Part shown: piece after piece, positions 35,823 to 45,707 of the stretch
How positions within the stretch are numbered: the stretch's first letter is position 1
How the letters are laid out: every line of letters starts with the position of its first letter
Source: Pseudomonas sp. L5B5
GTDB lineage: Bacteria; Pseudomonadota; Gammaproteobacteria; Pseudomonadales; Pseudomonadaceae
Direction: 5' to 3'
DNA length: 64,000 bases
Assembly: GCF_020520285.1 (NCBI RefSeq)
Contig: NZ_CP084742.1
Span: 5,939,501-6,003,500, forward strand
Translations under genes and position numbers: made by a program
Notes under the pieces: generated by a model
What the model saw: the letters and a program-made list of their open reading frames with translations, nothing else
What the model was told of the DNA's origin: nothing
Databases searched by the model: none

Positions 35823-37154
35823 ATGACGACTCGTCAGCCGCTGTACAAATCCCTGTATTTCCAGGTGATCGTTGCCATCGCCATCGGCATCCTGCTCGGT
35901 CACTTCTACCCGCAGACCGGCGTGGCCCTCAAGCCCTTGGGCGACGGCTTCATCAAACTGATCAAGATGGTCATCGCCCCGATCATCTTCTGCACCGTGG
36001 TGAGCGGTATTGCCGGCATGCAGAACATGAAGTCGGTGGGCAAGACCGGCGGCTACGCGCTGCTGTACTTCGAGATCGTCTCCACCATCGCCCTGCTGAT
36101 CGGCCTGGTCGTGGTCAACGTCGTGCAGCCGGGTGCCGGCATGCACATCGATGCATCGACCCTGGACGCCTCGAAAGTCGCGGCCTACGTGACGGCCGGT
36201 AATGACCAGAGCATCGTCGGCTTCATCCTCAACATCATCCCATCCACCATCGTCGGCGCCTTTGCCAACGGTGACATCCTGCAAGTGCTGATGTTCTCGG
36301 TGATCTTCGGTTTCGCCCTGCACCGCCTGGGTGCCTACGGCAAGCCGGTACTGGATTTCATCGACCGCTTCGCCCACGTGATGTTCAACATCATCAACAT
36401 GATCATGAAGCTCGCGCCCCTGGGTGCGTTGGGTGCCATGGCGTTCACCATCGGTGCCTACGGCGTGGGTTCGCTGGTGCAACTGGGCCAGTTGATGCTC
36501 TGCTTCTACATCACCTGCGTGCTGTTCGTGCTGGTGGTCCTGGGCGCCATCTGCCGTGCTCACGGCTTCAGCGTGGTCAAGTTGATCCGCTACATCCGTG
36601 AAGAGCTGCTGATCGTGCTGGGTACCTCCTCGTCGGAATCGGCGCTGCCTCGCATGCTGATCAAGATGGAGCGCCTGGGTGCCAAGAAATCCGTCGTGGG
36701 CCTGGTGATTCCTACCGGCTACTCCTTCAACCTGGACGGTACCTCGATCTACCTGACCATGGCTGCGGTGTTCATCGCCCAGGCCACCGACACCCATATG
36801 GACATCACCCACCAGATCACCCTGCTGCTGGTGCTGCTGTTGTCCTCCAAGGGGGCTGCCGGCGTGACCGGTAGTGGCTTCATCGTCCTGGCGGCCACCC
36901 TGTCGGCCGTGGGTCACCTGCCGGTGGCCGGCCTGGCGCTGATCCTGGGCATCGACCGCTTCATGTCCGAGGCTCGCGCCCTGACCAACCTGGTGGGCAA
37001 TGCCGTGGCCACCGTCGTGGTTGCCAAGTGGGTCAAGGAACTGGACGAAGACAAGCTGCAGGCCGAACTGGCATCCGGTGGCCGGGCCATTACCGACACC
37101 CGTGAAGTCGACGACCTGGGCGTGGCCGAAGGTCCGGCACCGAGCATCAAGTAA
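35823..37154 (+). CDS. dctA: C4-dicarboxylate:cation symporter DctA
   Basis: A 443-residue DAACS-family inner-membrane transporter for succinate, fumarate and malate. Family segments are seen: [35 protein letters not shown] (hairpin HP1 serine stretch), [16 protein letters not shown] and [20 protein letters not shown]. There are about eight transmembrane helices plus two re-entrant hairpins. The ATG at 35823 follows GAGGAAC. It has its own sigma-54 promoter and terminator (37170). Confidence 0.95.
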   Translation: MTTRQPLYKSLYFQVIVAIAIGILLGHFYPQTGVALKPLGDGFIKLIKMVIAPIIFCTVVSGIAGMQNMKSVGKTGGYALLYFEIVSTIALLIGLVVVNVVQPGAGMHIDASTLDASKVAAYVTAGNDQSIVGFILNIIPSTIVGAFANGDILQVLMFSVIFGFALHRLGAYGKPVLDFIDRFAHVMFNIINMIMKLAPLGALGAMAFTIGAYGVGSLVQLGQLMLCFYITCVLFVLVVLGAICRAHGFSVVKLIRYIREELLIVLGTSSSESALPRMLIKMERLGAKKSVVGLVIPTGYSFNLDGTSIYLTMAAVFIAQATDTHMDITHQITLLLVLLLSSKGAAGVTGSGFIVLAATLSAVGHLPVAGLALILGIDRFMSEARALTNLVGNAVATVVVAKWVKELDEDKLQAELASGGRAITDTREVDDLGVAEGPAPSIK

Positions 37155-37169
37155 GCCTGGTTGCCTGTG

Positions 37170-37194
37170 AAAAACCCGCTTCGGCGGGTTTTTT
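37170..37194 (+). terminator. Rho-independent terminator after dctA
   Basis: AAAACCCGC-TTC-GGCGGGTTTT stem followed by T-run, 16 bases after the stop codon. Confidence 0.92.
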
Positions 37195-37301
37195 ATTGGC
37201 CGTTGCCTGAGCACAACGGTCATTGCGCCTGACCGTTGCGGTGATTGGCGGACCCGCCACGGCTGCCTACTCTGTGGGCAGTCGATCAAGAGGAGAGGCA
37301 C

Positions 37302-38483
37302 ATGCAAGGGCCGTTGGCGTCACTCAAGGTACTGGATTTCTCCACGCTGCTGCCGGGGCCGTTCGCCTCGTTGCTGCTGGCGGACATGGGCGCGCAGGTG
37401 CTGCGCATCGAGTCGCCGACCCGCATGGACCTGGTGCGGGTCCTGCCACCGCACGACCAGGGCGTATCGGCCAGCCATGCCTACCTCAATCGCAACAAGC
37501 GCAGCCTGGCCCTGGACCTGAAGCAGCCGCAGGCCCTGGAAGTGGTGCGCCAACTGGTGCAGGACTACGACATTGTCCTCGAACAGTTTCGCCCGGGAGT
37601 GATGGAGCGCCTGGGGCTGGGCTACGAGGCCCTGAAGGCGATCAATCCACGGCTGATCTACGTGTCCATCACCGGTTATGGCCAGACCGGCCCCTACAAG
37701 GATCGCGCCGGGCACGACATCAACTACCTGGCCCTGGCCGGGCTGGCCAGCCAGACCGGACGCCGGGAGCAGGGGCCGTTGCCCCTGGGCATCCAGGCGG
37801 CGGACATCGCCGGTGGCTCGCTGCACGGAGTGATCGGCCTGCTGGCGGCGGTGATCGCCCGCCAGCACAGCGGGCAGGGCCAGCACCTGGACGTGAGCAT
37901 GACCGACTGCGTGTTCAGCCTCAACGCCATGGCGGGTGCCGGTTACCTGGCCTGTGGCGTGGAGCCCGGGATGGAACAGCAGGTGCTCAATGGCGGCAGT
38001 TTCTACGACTACTACCGTACTCGCGATGGTCGCTGGCTGTCGGTGGGCAGCCTGGAGCCGGTGTTCATGCAGCGGCTGTGCCAGGCGCTTGGCCGGCCTG
38101 AACTGGCTGCCCAGGGGCTGTCACCGCTGCCGGAACAGCAGCAGGTGCTCAAGCTGGCCCTGCAGGTCGAGTTCGAGAAGCACGATTTCGCTGAGCTTTG
38201 CCGGATGTTCGAAGGGGTCGATGCCTGCGTCGAGCCGGTGCTGAGCCTGGCCGAGGCGGTGGAGCATCCGCAGTTGCAGGCCCGCCAGTTGGTCAGCCAG
38301 GTGCCTCGGGAGGATGGTAGCCGGCAGGCGCAGATCGCGTGTCCGTTGAAGTTCTCCGCAGGGCTGCCCGAGCCCCGGCATGTTGGCGCCAGGTTGGGCG
38401 CTCACACGGTCCAGGTCCTGGCCGAGCTGGGTTATGAGCCTGAGCGAATCGAAGCGCTGCGGCGCAACGGGGTGATCGCCTAG
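37302..38483 (+). CDS. CaiB/BaiF-family (class III) CoA transferase
   Basis: A 393-residue CoA transferase or racemase. Seen are the N-terminal fold ASLKVLDFSTLLPGPFASLL, LADMGAQVLRIESP, NRNKRSLALDLKQPQAL and the catalytic aspartate region in YKDRAGHDINYLALAGL. Family members transfer CoA between acyl groups or racemise 2-methylacyl-CoA; the substrate cannot be told from sequence. The ATG at 37302 follows AGGAGAGG. It is a single gene between the dctA terminator and convergent sprT. Confidence 0.88.
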   Translation: MQGPLASLKVLDFSTLLPGPFASLLLADMGAQVLRIESPTRMDLVRVLPPHDQGVSASHAYLNRNKRSLALDLKQPQALEVVRQLVQDYDIVLEQFRPGVMERLGLGYEALKAINPRLIYVSITGYGQTGPYKDRAGHDINYLALAGLASQTGRREQGPLPLGIQAADIAGGSLHGVIGLLAAVIARQHSGQGQHLDVSMTDCVFSLNAMAGAGYLACGVEPGMEQQVLNGGSFYDYYRTRDGRWLSVGSLEPVFMQRLCQALGRPELAAQGLSPLPEQQQVLKLALQVEFEKHDFAELCRMFEGVDACVEPVLSLAEAVEHPQLQARQLVSQVPREDGSRQAQIACPLKFSAGLPEPRHVGARLGAHTVQVLAELGYEPERIEALRRNGVIA

Positions 38484-38489
38484 GACACT

Positions 38490-38984
38490 TCACTCGATCC
38501 GGGTTTCGCCGCTGTAGACCAGCGTCTGGCGGCAGCGTCGGCACAGGTAGCGCCGGCCCTGGGCCACCAGCTTGTGGCGCTGGGCGGAGAACGGGAAATC
38601 GCTCTGGGCGCAAGGGCAGCGATAGATGTAGCGTGTCACGCTGCGCCGCTTGACCTCATAGGTATGGCAGCGATCGGGCGGCAATTCGTACACCCCGCGC
38701 ATGATCAGCTGCCACTCCTCGCCGTGGGGCTGGATGCGGTCACCGAACAGCTGGTGGGCAATCAGGTGTGCCACTTCATGAGCCACGGTCTGCTTGAGAA
38801 AGTCCTCGGCGTTTTCCCGGTACAGCTGCGGGTTGAAGCGCAGCAGGTTCTCGTGCAGGTGGGCGACCCCGGCTTTCTGGCCGCGCAACTTGAGGCTGAC
38901 CACCGGGCGTTTGAAGGGGCGTTTGAAAAAGGATTCAGCGAGCAGGAAACAGTCTTCGACGCGGGTATTGAGTAGCTCGGGCAT
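38490..38984 (-). CDS. sprT: SprT-family zinc metalloprotease-like protein
   Basis: A 164-residue SprT protein with the zinc-binding motif TVAHEVAHLIAHQLFG and the C-terminal zinc-ribbon cysteines (YRCPCAQ, YLCRRCRQTL). Bacterial SprT is related to the eukaryotic DNA-protein crosslink protease SPRTN, but its role in bacteria is unproven. The ATG at 38984 has GGAGAACC upstream. It is convergent with the CoA transferase gene. Confidence 0.9.
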   Translation of the reverse strand: MPELLNTRVEDCFLLAESFFKRPFKRPVVSLKLRGQKAGVAHLHENLLRFNPQLYRENAEDFLKQTVAHEVAHLIAHQLFGDRIQPHGEEWQLIMRGVYELPPDRCHTYEVKRRSVTRYIYRCPCAQSDFPFSAQRHKLVAQGRRYLCRRCRQTLVYSGETRIE

Positions 38985-39086
38985 GCTTAACGGTTCTCCA
39001 GAGCAGCCGAGTATGCCGCAAAGGTCGCGCAATCCGAATCGTCCAGGCGCCGAATGGTCGTCGCATTCCACGGCCCCGCAAAGAGG

Positions 39087-39108
39087 CAGGCCGCCTTGCG
39101 GCGGCCTG
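39087..39108 (-). terminator. Hairpin downstream of the Yip1-type gene
   Basis: CAGGCCGCC-TTGC-GGCGGCCTG, a perfect 9-bp stem 35 bases after the stop of 39143-39745. The T-content on the minus strand is low (CCTCTTTGC), so termination efficiency is unsure. Confidence 0.55.
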
Positions 39109-39142
39109 TATTGGCAGACAGAGGATTATTATTGGCGAGGCG

Positions 39143-39745
39143 TCAGTTGGTGTAGATGGGGCCGACGCCCAGGCCCCAGACAATCACGGTGAACGCCATG
39201 ATCGCCACCAGCACCACCAGTCCCACCGCCAGCACCGAGCTGGAGAACAGGAAACCTTCGTCCGACGGGATGTTCATGAAGGTCGGCAGCCCGACATAAA
39301 GCAGGTACACCGTGTAGCAGATGGCCGCGGTGCCGACGATCATGCCCAGCCACATATGGGGATAGAGCGCGGCCAGGCCGCCGACGAACAGTGGGGTCGC
39401 GGTGTAGGTAGCAAAGGCCACGCAGCGCGCCAGGCTTGGATTGGCGTCATAGGTCCGGGCCATCCAGTGGATGAAGGCGCCCATGACACCGACCCCGCCC
39501 AGCATGGCCAGGTACGACATGATGGTCATCCACAGGGCGCTTTCGGTGGTGAGCATCACCGGCGCGCGACTGCCAATGACCCAGCCGACCTGGGTGGTGC
39601 CGATAAAGGCCGAGATCGCAGGGATCGCCGCCAGAATCAGCGTGTGAGTGAGGTACATGTGGCTGATGCTTTCTTCGGCATCGCCACGGATGTCTCGCCA
39701 TTCCTGATCGGGGTGGGTGAAGAGTCCTACGACATGATGAATCAT
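39143..39745 (-). CDS. Yip1-family inner-membrane protein
   Basis: A 200-residue protein starting MIHHVVGLFTHPDQEWRDIR, the conserved cytosolic N-terminus of bacterial Yip1/YIP-domain proteins, followed by about five hydrophobic segments (ILAAIPAISAFIGTTQVGWV, MSYLAMLGGVGVMGAFI, LVVLVAIMAFTVIVWGLGV). The function in bacteria is unknown. A strong RBS (AAAGGAGTGA) precedes the ATG. It is divergent from ttcA. Confidence 0.88.
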   Translation of the reverse strand: MIHHVVGLFTHPDQEWRDIRGDAEESISHMYLTHTLILAAIPAISAFIGTTQVGWVIGSRAPVMLTTESALWMTIMSYLAMLGGVGVMGAFIHWMARTYDANPSLARCVAFATYTATPLFVGGLAALYPHMWLGMIVGTAAICYTVYLLYVGLPTFMNIPSDEGFLFSSSVLAVGLVVLVAIMAFTVIVWGLGVGPIYTN

Positions 39746-39826
39746 GGTCAGTCACTCCTTTATTGTTGCCATCGCCCCCCAACGGAGCGTTACAACCACG
39801 TGGCACGGTCGGTACAGGTCTTTATG

Positions 39827-39843
39827 TGCGACCTTATGTCGCA
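39827..39843. promoter_or_regulatory. Small inverted repeat between Yip1 gene and ttcA
   Basis: TGCGAC-CTTAT-GTCGCA is a perfect 6-bp inverted repeat with 5-bp spacing in the divergent intergenic region. It may be a regulator site or part of a hairpin; nothing more can be said. Confidence 0.35.
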
Positions 39844-40031
39844 GTATAGGGAGGAGTTGTCGGCAGATGTGCGCACCTTTAGAGCAAATTGCGCTGTAAA
39901 CCACCGGGTTAATCGCCAGGACCTCTGTCGCGCGGGGCCGATGGCCGCTGCTCGTGGGCGCTTTCGCGGGGGCGGGATTCTTGCGTAAAATGTCCGGCTT
40001 TTCGTCACACATTTCGCGGATTCCAAGCGCC

Positions 40032-40856
40032 ATGGGCACTCTTACGGTCAACCAGAACAAACTGCAGAAACGCCTTCGCCGCCAGGCAGGCGAAGCGGTC
40101 GCCGATTTCAACATGATCGAAGATGGCGACAAGGTCATGGTCTGCCTGTCCGGCGGCAAGGACAGCTACACCATGCTCGACGTGCTGTTGCACCTGCAGA
40201 AGGTGGCACCGATCAAGTTCGAGATCGTCGCGGTGAACATGGACCAGAAGCAGCCTGGTTTCCCCGAGCACATATTGCCGGCCTACCTCAAGGAACTGGG
40301 GATCGAGTACCACATCGTCGAGAAGGACACCTACTCGGTGGTCAAGGAGCTGATCCCGGAAGGCAAGACCACCTGCTCGCTGTGCTCGCGCCTGCGCCGC
40401 GGCACCCTGTACACCTTCGCCGACGAAATTGGCGCGACCAAGATGGCCCTGGGGCACCATCGCGATGACATCGTCGAGACCTTCTTCCTCAACATGTTCT
40501 ACAACGGCTCGCTCAAGGCCATGCCGCCCAAGTTGCTGGCCGACGATGGGCGCAACGTGGTGATCCGCCCGCTGGCCTATTGCAGCGAAAAGGACATCCA
40601 GGCCTATTCCGACCTCAAGCAGTTCCCGATCATCCCCTGCAACCTGTGTGGCTCCCAGGAGAACCTCCAGCGCCAGGTGGTCAAGGACATGCTCCAGGAG
40701 TGGGAACGCAAGAGTCCGGGACGCACGGAGAGCATTTTCCGTGGCCTGCAGAACGTCATTCCGTCCCAGCTGGCGGACCGCAACCTGTTCGACTTCACCA
40801 GCCTGCGCATCGATGAAAGCGCCACGCCGCGCTTCGTCAACGTGGTGAACCTTTAA
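40032..40856 (+). CDS. ttcA: tRNA 2-thiocytidine(32) synthetase TtcA
   Basis: A 274-residue PP-loop ATPase with a 4Fe-4S cluster that thiolates C32 of some tRNAs. The PP-loop is [16 protein letters not shown], and cluster-type cysteines occur in [12 protein letters not shown] and [30 protein letters not shown] is the family signature. I start at ATG 40032 ([12 protein letters not shown]); the frame extends upstream without an RBS. The usual E. coli-like substrate includes tRNA-Arg(CCU-type) species, such as that at 2277. Confidence 0.95.
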   Translation: MGTLTVNQNKLQKRLRRQAGEAVADFNMIEDGDKVMVCLSGGKDSYTMLDVLLHLQKVAPIKFEIVAVNMDQKQPGFPEHILPAYLKELGIEYHIVEKDTYSVVKELIPEGKTTCSLCSRLRRGTLYTFADEIGATKMALGHHRDDIVETFFLNMFYNGSLKAMPPKLLADDGRNVVIRPLAYCSEKDIQAYSDLKQFPIIPCNLCGSQENLQRQVVKDMLQEWERKSPGRTESIFRGLQNVIPSQLADRNLFDFTSLRIDESATPRFVNVVNL

Positions 40857-40905
40857 TTCGCCATGAGCCCGCCGCGCCTTTGCTTGGTGGCGCGGTGCGC
40901 TGCTT

Positions 40906-42441
40906 TCAGTCCGTGGCGGCCTGGGGAATGAACGCCAGGTTGCCTTGCGCGGCCTTCCCGGCCAGCCGCTCGCCGTTGGTTGCCTGGGTCCGGATCACCT
41001 GGTGATCGTTGCCCAGGTAGTCGAGCAACTGCGGCCCCTGGCGGTTCTGCTCCACGAAGATCAAGGTGCGCCGAGGGTCCCAGTGCTGGCCACTGCTGCG
41101 GTCCAGCCAGGCCATGAAATCGGCACTGGTACCGGTCTTCGGGAAGTCCTGGGTCTGCGCCACATAAAAGAACGGCGCTCCCTGGTTCTGCAGGTACATC
41201 GGCAGCTTGTTGTCGACCTCCACCATCACCATCCGCCACTGGTTCCAGGGGGCGATCCAGCTGGCCTCGGTCCTGACTTGCGTGGCGAACTGGATGACCC
41301 CGCCGCCACCGTTGCTCCAGGGATAGGCCACCCCCAGCACCAACAGCATCACGGCGCCCGCGCTGGCAAACCCCAGGGTCCATCCACGACGACGATCCTG
41401 GCCGTTGCTCCGATCCTGTTCCAGGCGCCGCGACAGCCACCAGGCACCCAGCAGTTGGGCGAAGGGCACCAGTGGCAGGACGTAATAGCTGCGCCGGCTA
41501 CCGCTGGCGGTGAAGAACAGGAACAGCAGGCCCAGGGCCCACATCAGCCAGCGCTCGTTGGCGTGCAGTTGGCGCCAGTGACGGACCGCAACCCACAGGC
41601 CGAGGATCCAGCAGGGAGCCCAGGGCAAGGTGTAGAGCGGCAAGTAGATCAGGTAGGTATAGATCGGGCCGATATGGTCGAACGGTTCGAAGAAGCGCAC
41701 CACGTTCTCGCGAAACACCAGGCTCAGGCCACTTTCGCCGGCGTTTGGCGTGCCATACACCTGTGAGAGCAGGAACGGCACCGTGTACAAGGCTCCGGCC
41801 ATCAGCAGGGCCAGGCACAGGCGCAGGTTGAGGTGTCGTTTCCAGCGCCCCTGGCTCAGCAGGTGGGGCAGCAGGATCAATCCCGGCAGGACAAAACCGA
41901 TCAGGCCCTTGAACAGCGACGTGGCGGCCAGCAACAGGAAGAACACGCTGTAGCGGCTTAGTCGGGTGTCCTCCGGCCCCCGCCAGTACCACCACACCGC
42001 GGCCAGTACCCCGCACACGGTCAGGATGTCGGCGGTGGCCACCCGAGCCCAGAAGGCGAAGTAGAAGGTGGTGGCCAGCATCCAGCCGGCGATCAGGCCG
42101 GTGCCCTTGTGAAACAGCTGCTCGCCGAGCCGGTACACCAGCCAGATGCTCAACCACGCGGCAAGCACCGAGGACAGGCGCAGCGACCAGTGCCCCAGGC
42201 CGCCGGCCAGCCAGGCGCTGGCGGCAATCAACCAGTAGGAGGGCAGGGGTTTGTCGTAATAGGGGCTGCCCTTGAGGTAGGGGACGAAATAGTCGCCGCT
42301 CTGCAGCATCTGCAGCACGATGTTGGCCCAACGGCTTTCCGGTCCCCATAGCTCGCGCGAGCCCAGGCCCAGGAGCAGGATCAGGGCAGACACGCCCAGA
42401 AGCAGGGCCAGGGCCTTGCGGTCGCTGTTGCAGGTCTTCAT
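40906..42441 (-). CDS. ArnT-like membrane glycosyltransferase (GT-C fold)
   Basis: A 511-residue protein with 11-13 hydrophobic segments and the GT39/PMT_2 signature LGSRELWGPESRWANIVLQM in the first loop, matching the ArnT/PMT catalytic loop. A conserved YYDKPLPSYWL segment follows. It is a paralogue of the arnT gene just upstream (42562-44295) and probably transfers a sugar from a polyprenyl phosphate carrier to lipid A, LPS or another acceptor. The ATG at 42441 is 120 bases after the arnT stop. It is the last gene of the ais-arnT group. Confidence 0.82.
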   Translation of the reverse strand: MKTCNSDRKALALLLGVSALILLLGLGSRELWGPESRWANIVLQMLQSGDYFVPYLKGSPYYDKPLPSYWLIAASAWLAGGLGHWSLRLSSVLAAWLSIWLVYRLGEQLFHKGTGLIAGWMLATTFYFAFWARVATADILTVCGVLAAVWWYWRGPEDTRLSRYSVFFLLLAATSLFKGLIGFVLPGLILLPHLLSQGRWKRHLNLRLCLALLMAGALYTVPFLLSQVYGTPNAGESGLSLVFRENVVRFFEPFDHIGPIYTYLIYLPLYTLPWAPCWILGLWVAVRHWRQLHANERWLMWALGLLFLFFTASGSRRSYYVLPLVPFAQLLGAWWLSRRLEQDRSNGQDRRRGWTLGFASAGAVMLLVLGVAYPWSNGGGGVIQFATQVRTEASWIAPWNQWRMVMVEVDNKLPMYLQNQGAPFFYVAQTQDFPKTGTSADFMAWLDRSSGQHWDPRRTLIFVEQNRQGPQLLDYLGNDHQVIRTQATNGERLAGKAAQGNLAFIPQAATD

Positions 42442-42561
42442 GGGCGCAGTTCCGTGGACAGGATCAGGAAGGGGCGATTCATCGCCCTCGTGGTGCAAAC
42501 AGGCGCCAGCGCCCACTTGGGGCGCCGACGCTGTCGGGGCGACATCAGGGACGGGTATCGA

Positions 42562-44295
42562 TCAGGGTTGGGTCGCAGGCAGGATCAGGATCAGCAGGTT
42601 GCCCTTCACATAGCGTTTGCCACCGGGCGGCAGCAGGGCGACTTCCTGGTTTTCCACCACATCCTTGACCCGCATGACCACGCCGACCGAACCCTGCTTG
42701 CGTGCGTCGCTCATCCACTGGGCGACATTTTCCATGCTGACCTTGCGGTCGATCGAGTCGGCATATGCCAGGCCGTATTTCAATTCGCTTTCGGTGTTGT
42801 ACAGCGCCACTTGCGGGCGTTGCAGGCGCCAGGCGAGGGCCGATGCCGCCCCCAGATCATTGCTCAGCAGGGTCTTGGTCTGCTGGAGTTCTTCAAGATG
42901 TTCCTTGATGAATTGGTCGGGCATTTCCCTGTGGACGATCATTCCCGGCATGCCCGCGGGCAGCAGCGCCACTAGCAGTCCGATGCCCAGGGCCGGTGCC
43001 GCCCAGTACTGCAGGGGCCTTGAGGCCGGCAGCAGGTTGGCGATGATCCAGCCCATGAGCATGATGAAGACCAGGGACAGGCTGAGCATTTCATCGTGCC
43101 CATAGAGTGGCCGGGTGATCTGCATCACCACCAGTGCTATCAGGGCGCCGACGCCGATCAGCAGGTTGAGCAGGCTGTTGAGGCGCACTCCTAGGCCTTG
43201 TCCCGCGCTGACCCGCTCGATCAGGGCATGGCCCATGAGCACGGCCAGAGGCAGCAGGCACGGCATGATGTAGGTGGGCAGCTTGCCCCGGCTGAGGCTG
43301 AAGAACGCCAGGGGCAGCAGCAGCCATAACAGCAGGAACCCGTTGGCGGCCTGGCGCTTGTCTTTCCAGGCCTGGAGCAGGGCGCCAGGCAGCAGGGCCG
43401 CCCAGGGCAGGCTCGAGACTACCAGTATGGGCAGGTAGAACCACCACGGGCGGGTGTGCTGGGCGTTTTCCGCGGCAAAGCGACGGATGTGCTCATGCCA
43501 GAAGAAGAACCGCCAGAAATCCGGTTCTTGGGCGTGGATGCTCAGTACCCAGGGCAGGCTGACGAGGATTGCCACCCCTACCGCCACCAGGCCATAGCGC
43601 AACAGTTCGCCGAGACGCCGTTGCCACAGCGCATAGGGCAGGGCGATCAACACCGGCAGCAGCCAGGCCAGGAAACCCTTGGTCATGAACCCCATCCCGC
43701 AGGCGAGCCCCAGGGTGGCCCAGGCCAGAAGGCGGGGGCGCATGGCCTGGGCGTGCAGGGCGAACCACAATGCCACCAGGCTCAGGTTGACCCACAAGGT
43801 GAATTGCGGATCGAGGTTGGAATACCCGGCTTGGCCGGCCACCAGGCCGAAGCTCATGTACAGCAGGGCTGCGGCAAGGCTCTTGCGCGGATCGTTCCAC
43901 ATCCGCCGGGTGATCAGGTAGGCCAGGATCACGCTCAACCCGGTGCTCACGGCCGAGGCGATGCGTGCGCCGAACAGGTTGTCACCGAACAGGGCCTGGC
44001 CGATGGCAATCATCCAGTAGCCGGCAATGGGTTTCTCAAAGTAGCGGATGCCCATGAAATGCGGGGCGACCCAGTCGCCCGTGAGCAGCATCTCCTGGCT
44101 GATCTGCGCGTAGCGGGTTTCGTCCGGAATCCACAGGCCGTGGCTGGTGAGGGGCAGCAGGTAGAACAGGCCGAAGGCCAGCAGTAAACAGAGCAAGGCC
44201 CAGCGGTGGAGGATGCCGGTTGTCCTTGCGCCCACGGCATGGCCCAGCGGCATGGAGCTTGTTCCATAAGCCCGGGGCGGTAAAGTGCGGTGCAT
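42562..44295 (-). CDS. arnT: Lipid A 4-amino-4-deoxy-L-arabinose transferase ArnT-type enzyme
   Basis: A 577-residue GT-C enzyme with about 12 transmembrane helices. The periplasmic catalytic loop reads [20 protein letters not shown], followed by [20 protein letters not shown], as in ArnT, which moves aminoarabinose from undecaprenyl phosphate to lipid A and confers polymyxin resistance. I chose ATG 44295 because GAGGACACAC precedes it; an ATG at 44313 is possible. The rest of the arnBCADEF operon is not in this window. It sits next to ais, a gene linked to LPS core phosphate removal, supporting an LPS-modification role. Confidence 0.82.
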   Translation of the reverse strand: MHRTLPPRAYGTSSMPLGHAVGARTTGILHRWALLCLLLAFGLFYLLPLTSHGLWIPDETRYAQISQEMLLTGDWVAPHFMGIRYFEKPIAGYWMIAIGQALFGDNLFGARIASAVSTGLSVILAYLITRRMWNDPRKSLAAALLYMSFGLVAGQAGYSNLDPQFTLWVNLSLVALWFALHAQAMRPRLLAWATLGLACGMGFMTKGFLAWLLPVLIALPYALWQRRLGELLRYGLVAVGVAILVSLPWVLSIHAQEPDFWRFFFWHEHIRRFAAENAQHTRPWWFYLPILVVSSLPWAALLPGALLQAWKDKRQAANGFLLLWLLLPLAFFSLSRGKLPTYIMPCLLPLAVLMGHALIERVSAGQGLGVRLNSLLNLLIGVGALIALVVMQITRPLYGHDEMLSLSLVFIMLMGWIIANLLPASRPLQYWAAPALGIGLLVALLPAGMPGMIVHREMPDQFIKEHLEELQQTKTLLSNDLGAASALAWRLQRPQVALYNTESELKYGLAYADSIDRKVSMENVAQWMSDARKQGSVGVVMRVKDVVENQEVALLPPGGKRYVKGNLLILILPATQP

Positions 44296-44574
44296 GTGTG
44301 TCCTCGAAGTCATCTGCAGAGAGCTGGGCGTCGTTACTTGTATCGGGATTGACCGATAAACCATCAATAGTTGCCGGGCGTAGTATCTTTTAAAGTTTTT
44401 GCAACTTGCGGTCGGGCACATATGCCCCTTGGCGTGGTCCTGTTAAAGACCTCGCTGGGGGAATAAGTAAAGCTGTGCTTTTTCTATTAGTACAAGTTAT
44501 GCGCAAGTCAATTTTCTGATGAGCTAGTGTGTCTTCCCGTTGAACAAAGTCTATTGGGAGTTTGTTAAAAATGG

Positions 44575-45255
44575 TTATAGCTTGGAGGGTGTTTGTCCAG
44601 CCGTCCGTTGCCAGTCTTCGGCGTTGATGGTGCCCAGTATCTGCAGGGTGCCGTCGCTGTTGAGAGTCACGAACAATGAGCTGTTGTATTCGCTGTGCAG
44701 GGCATGTTCAAAGCCCAGCTGGCTCTCCAGGTCGCTGATGCAGTCGCTGTGGGTGACCAGTACCAGGTTGCGTTTCGGCGCCTTGTGCGCCTTGATCACT
44801 TCGCTGAAGCCCTGGCCGCAGGCATGCAGCCAATCCTGGGTCTTGACCGGTTGCTCGAACATCGATTGCGCAGTCTGGCGGGTGCGGGTAGCCGGGCTGC
44901 TGAAGACATCGGTGGTGGCCATGCCGAGCGAGCGGAAAGACCGGCCCAGCCCCCTGGCCATGCGGCTTCCAGGCAGGGTGATGCCATCGGCAGGGCCCAG
45001 GCAGGGCGCGGTCGAGCGGTCGCAGCGCTCGGCGTGGCGGACCAGGGCAATCACGTCTCCGTTTTGCCAGTGGCGATAGACGCCGGCACTTTCCATCTGG
45101 TTGCCGACTCCCAGGTCCAGAGGGGTGGCGGGCCACAGGACGAAGCCGCTGACCAGCGCTGCCAGGGTCGTTGCACTGGTCCACGCGATGATCTTGCGCA
45201 GTCGCTGTGGCCGGGAGTGCTTGGCGCCCATTCCGAGTTTGACAGTATTGCTCAC
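44575..45255 (-). CDS. ais: Histidine-phosphatase protein Ais (LPS core heptose phosphatase type)
   Basis: A 226-residue protein with an N-terminal anchor (IIAWTSATTLAALVSGFVLW) and a phosphoglycerate-mutase-like histidine phosphatase domain: VIALVRHAERCDR carries the catalytic RHxE, and NLVLVTHSDCISDLE the second histidine. This is the pattern of Ais/PmrG, which removes the phosphate from heptose II in enteric LPS. It starts at GTG 45255. The 279-base gap before arnT leaves co-transcription uncertain, although the neighbourhood parallels the enteric ais-arn arrangement. Confidence 0.75.
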   Translation of the reverse strand: MSNTVKLGMGAKHSRPQRLRKIIAWTSATTLAALVSGFVLWPATPLDLGVGNQMESAGVYRHWQNGDVIALVRHAERCDRSTAPCLGPADGITLPGSRMARGLGRSFRSLGMATTDVFSSPATRTRQTAQSMFEQPVKTQDWLHACGQGFSEVIKAHKAPKRNLVLVTHSDCISDLESQLGFEHALHSEYNSSLFVTLNSDGTLQILGTINAEDWQRTAGQTPSKL

Positions 45256-45707
45256 TTCGCTTACCTGAACTGGTTTGGATAGGGACTTGGCATTCGGGTT
45301 GGAGCTGCTGTTCTGAAAAGACCGGCATCGGGACCTGGGCTGTAACTGGCTGTCAATTTAGAGCGGGCCAAGTTAGCGAAGGGTGAAAGCAATGTGAAAA
45401 AAACGAAGGCTCTCGATTGTTATTTTAAAAGCCGACAGGCTCTGTTCAGGTTGCTGGCCTGGACTATGCTTTTTGAGCCCGTTTATGTGCATCTAGTGTT
45501 TGCAGAGTGCTGAGTCTGCTAGTTCTTTGCCGAACGTTATGGAGGTTGTGGGAAGTTCAGGGCGGACTGTATCCGATCAGAAACAGTGGGTGAAAAATCC
45601 CCGCGTTTAGTTCAGCTTATTGTCAGCTTGAGGGAGGGCAGGAGCCAGCAAAGTGCCCTGCCCGTTGCGGGCAGGGAGGCATGGCCAGGCGGCACGCGGG
45701 GATAGGA
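45256..45707. other. Intergenic region upstream of ais, no supported gene
   Basis: About 450 bases between the Tag-like gene and ais, both on the minus strand. It is AT-rich around 45400-45500 and probably contains the ais promoter. A terminator for the Tag-like gene lies at its right end (45656-45676). GTTCAG occurs singly three times but never as a spaced repeat, so I do not call a PhoP box. Confidence 0.55.
45656..45676 (-). terminator. Hairpin after the Tag-like gene
   Basis: CCCTGCCCG-TTG-CGGGCAGGG, a perfect 9-bp stem starting 31 bases after the stop at 45708. On the minus strand it is followed by CACTTTGCTGG, with few T, so it is a weak intrinsic terminator at best. Confidence 0.6.

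Noticed and set aside
45440..45620. Single GTTCAG motifs upstream of ais as PhoP boxes
   Set aside because: They are single, widely spaced and in the wrong orientation for ais; a PhoP box needs a second half-site 11 bp away.
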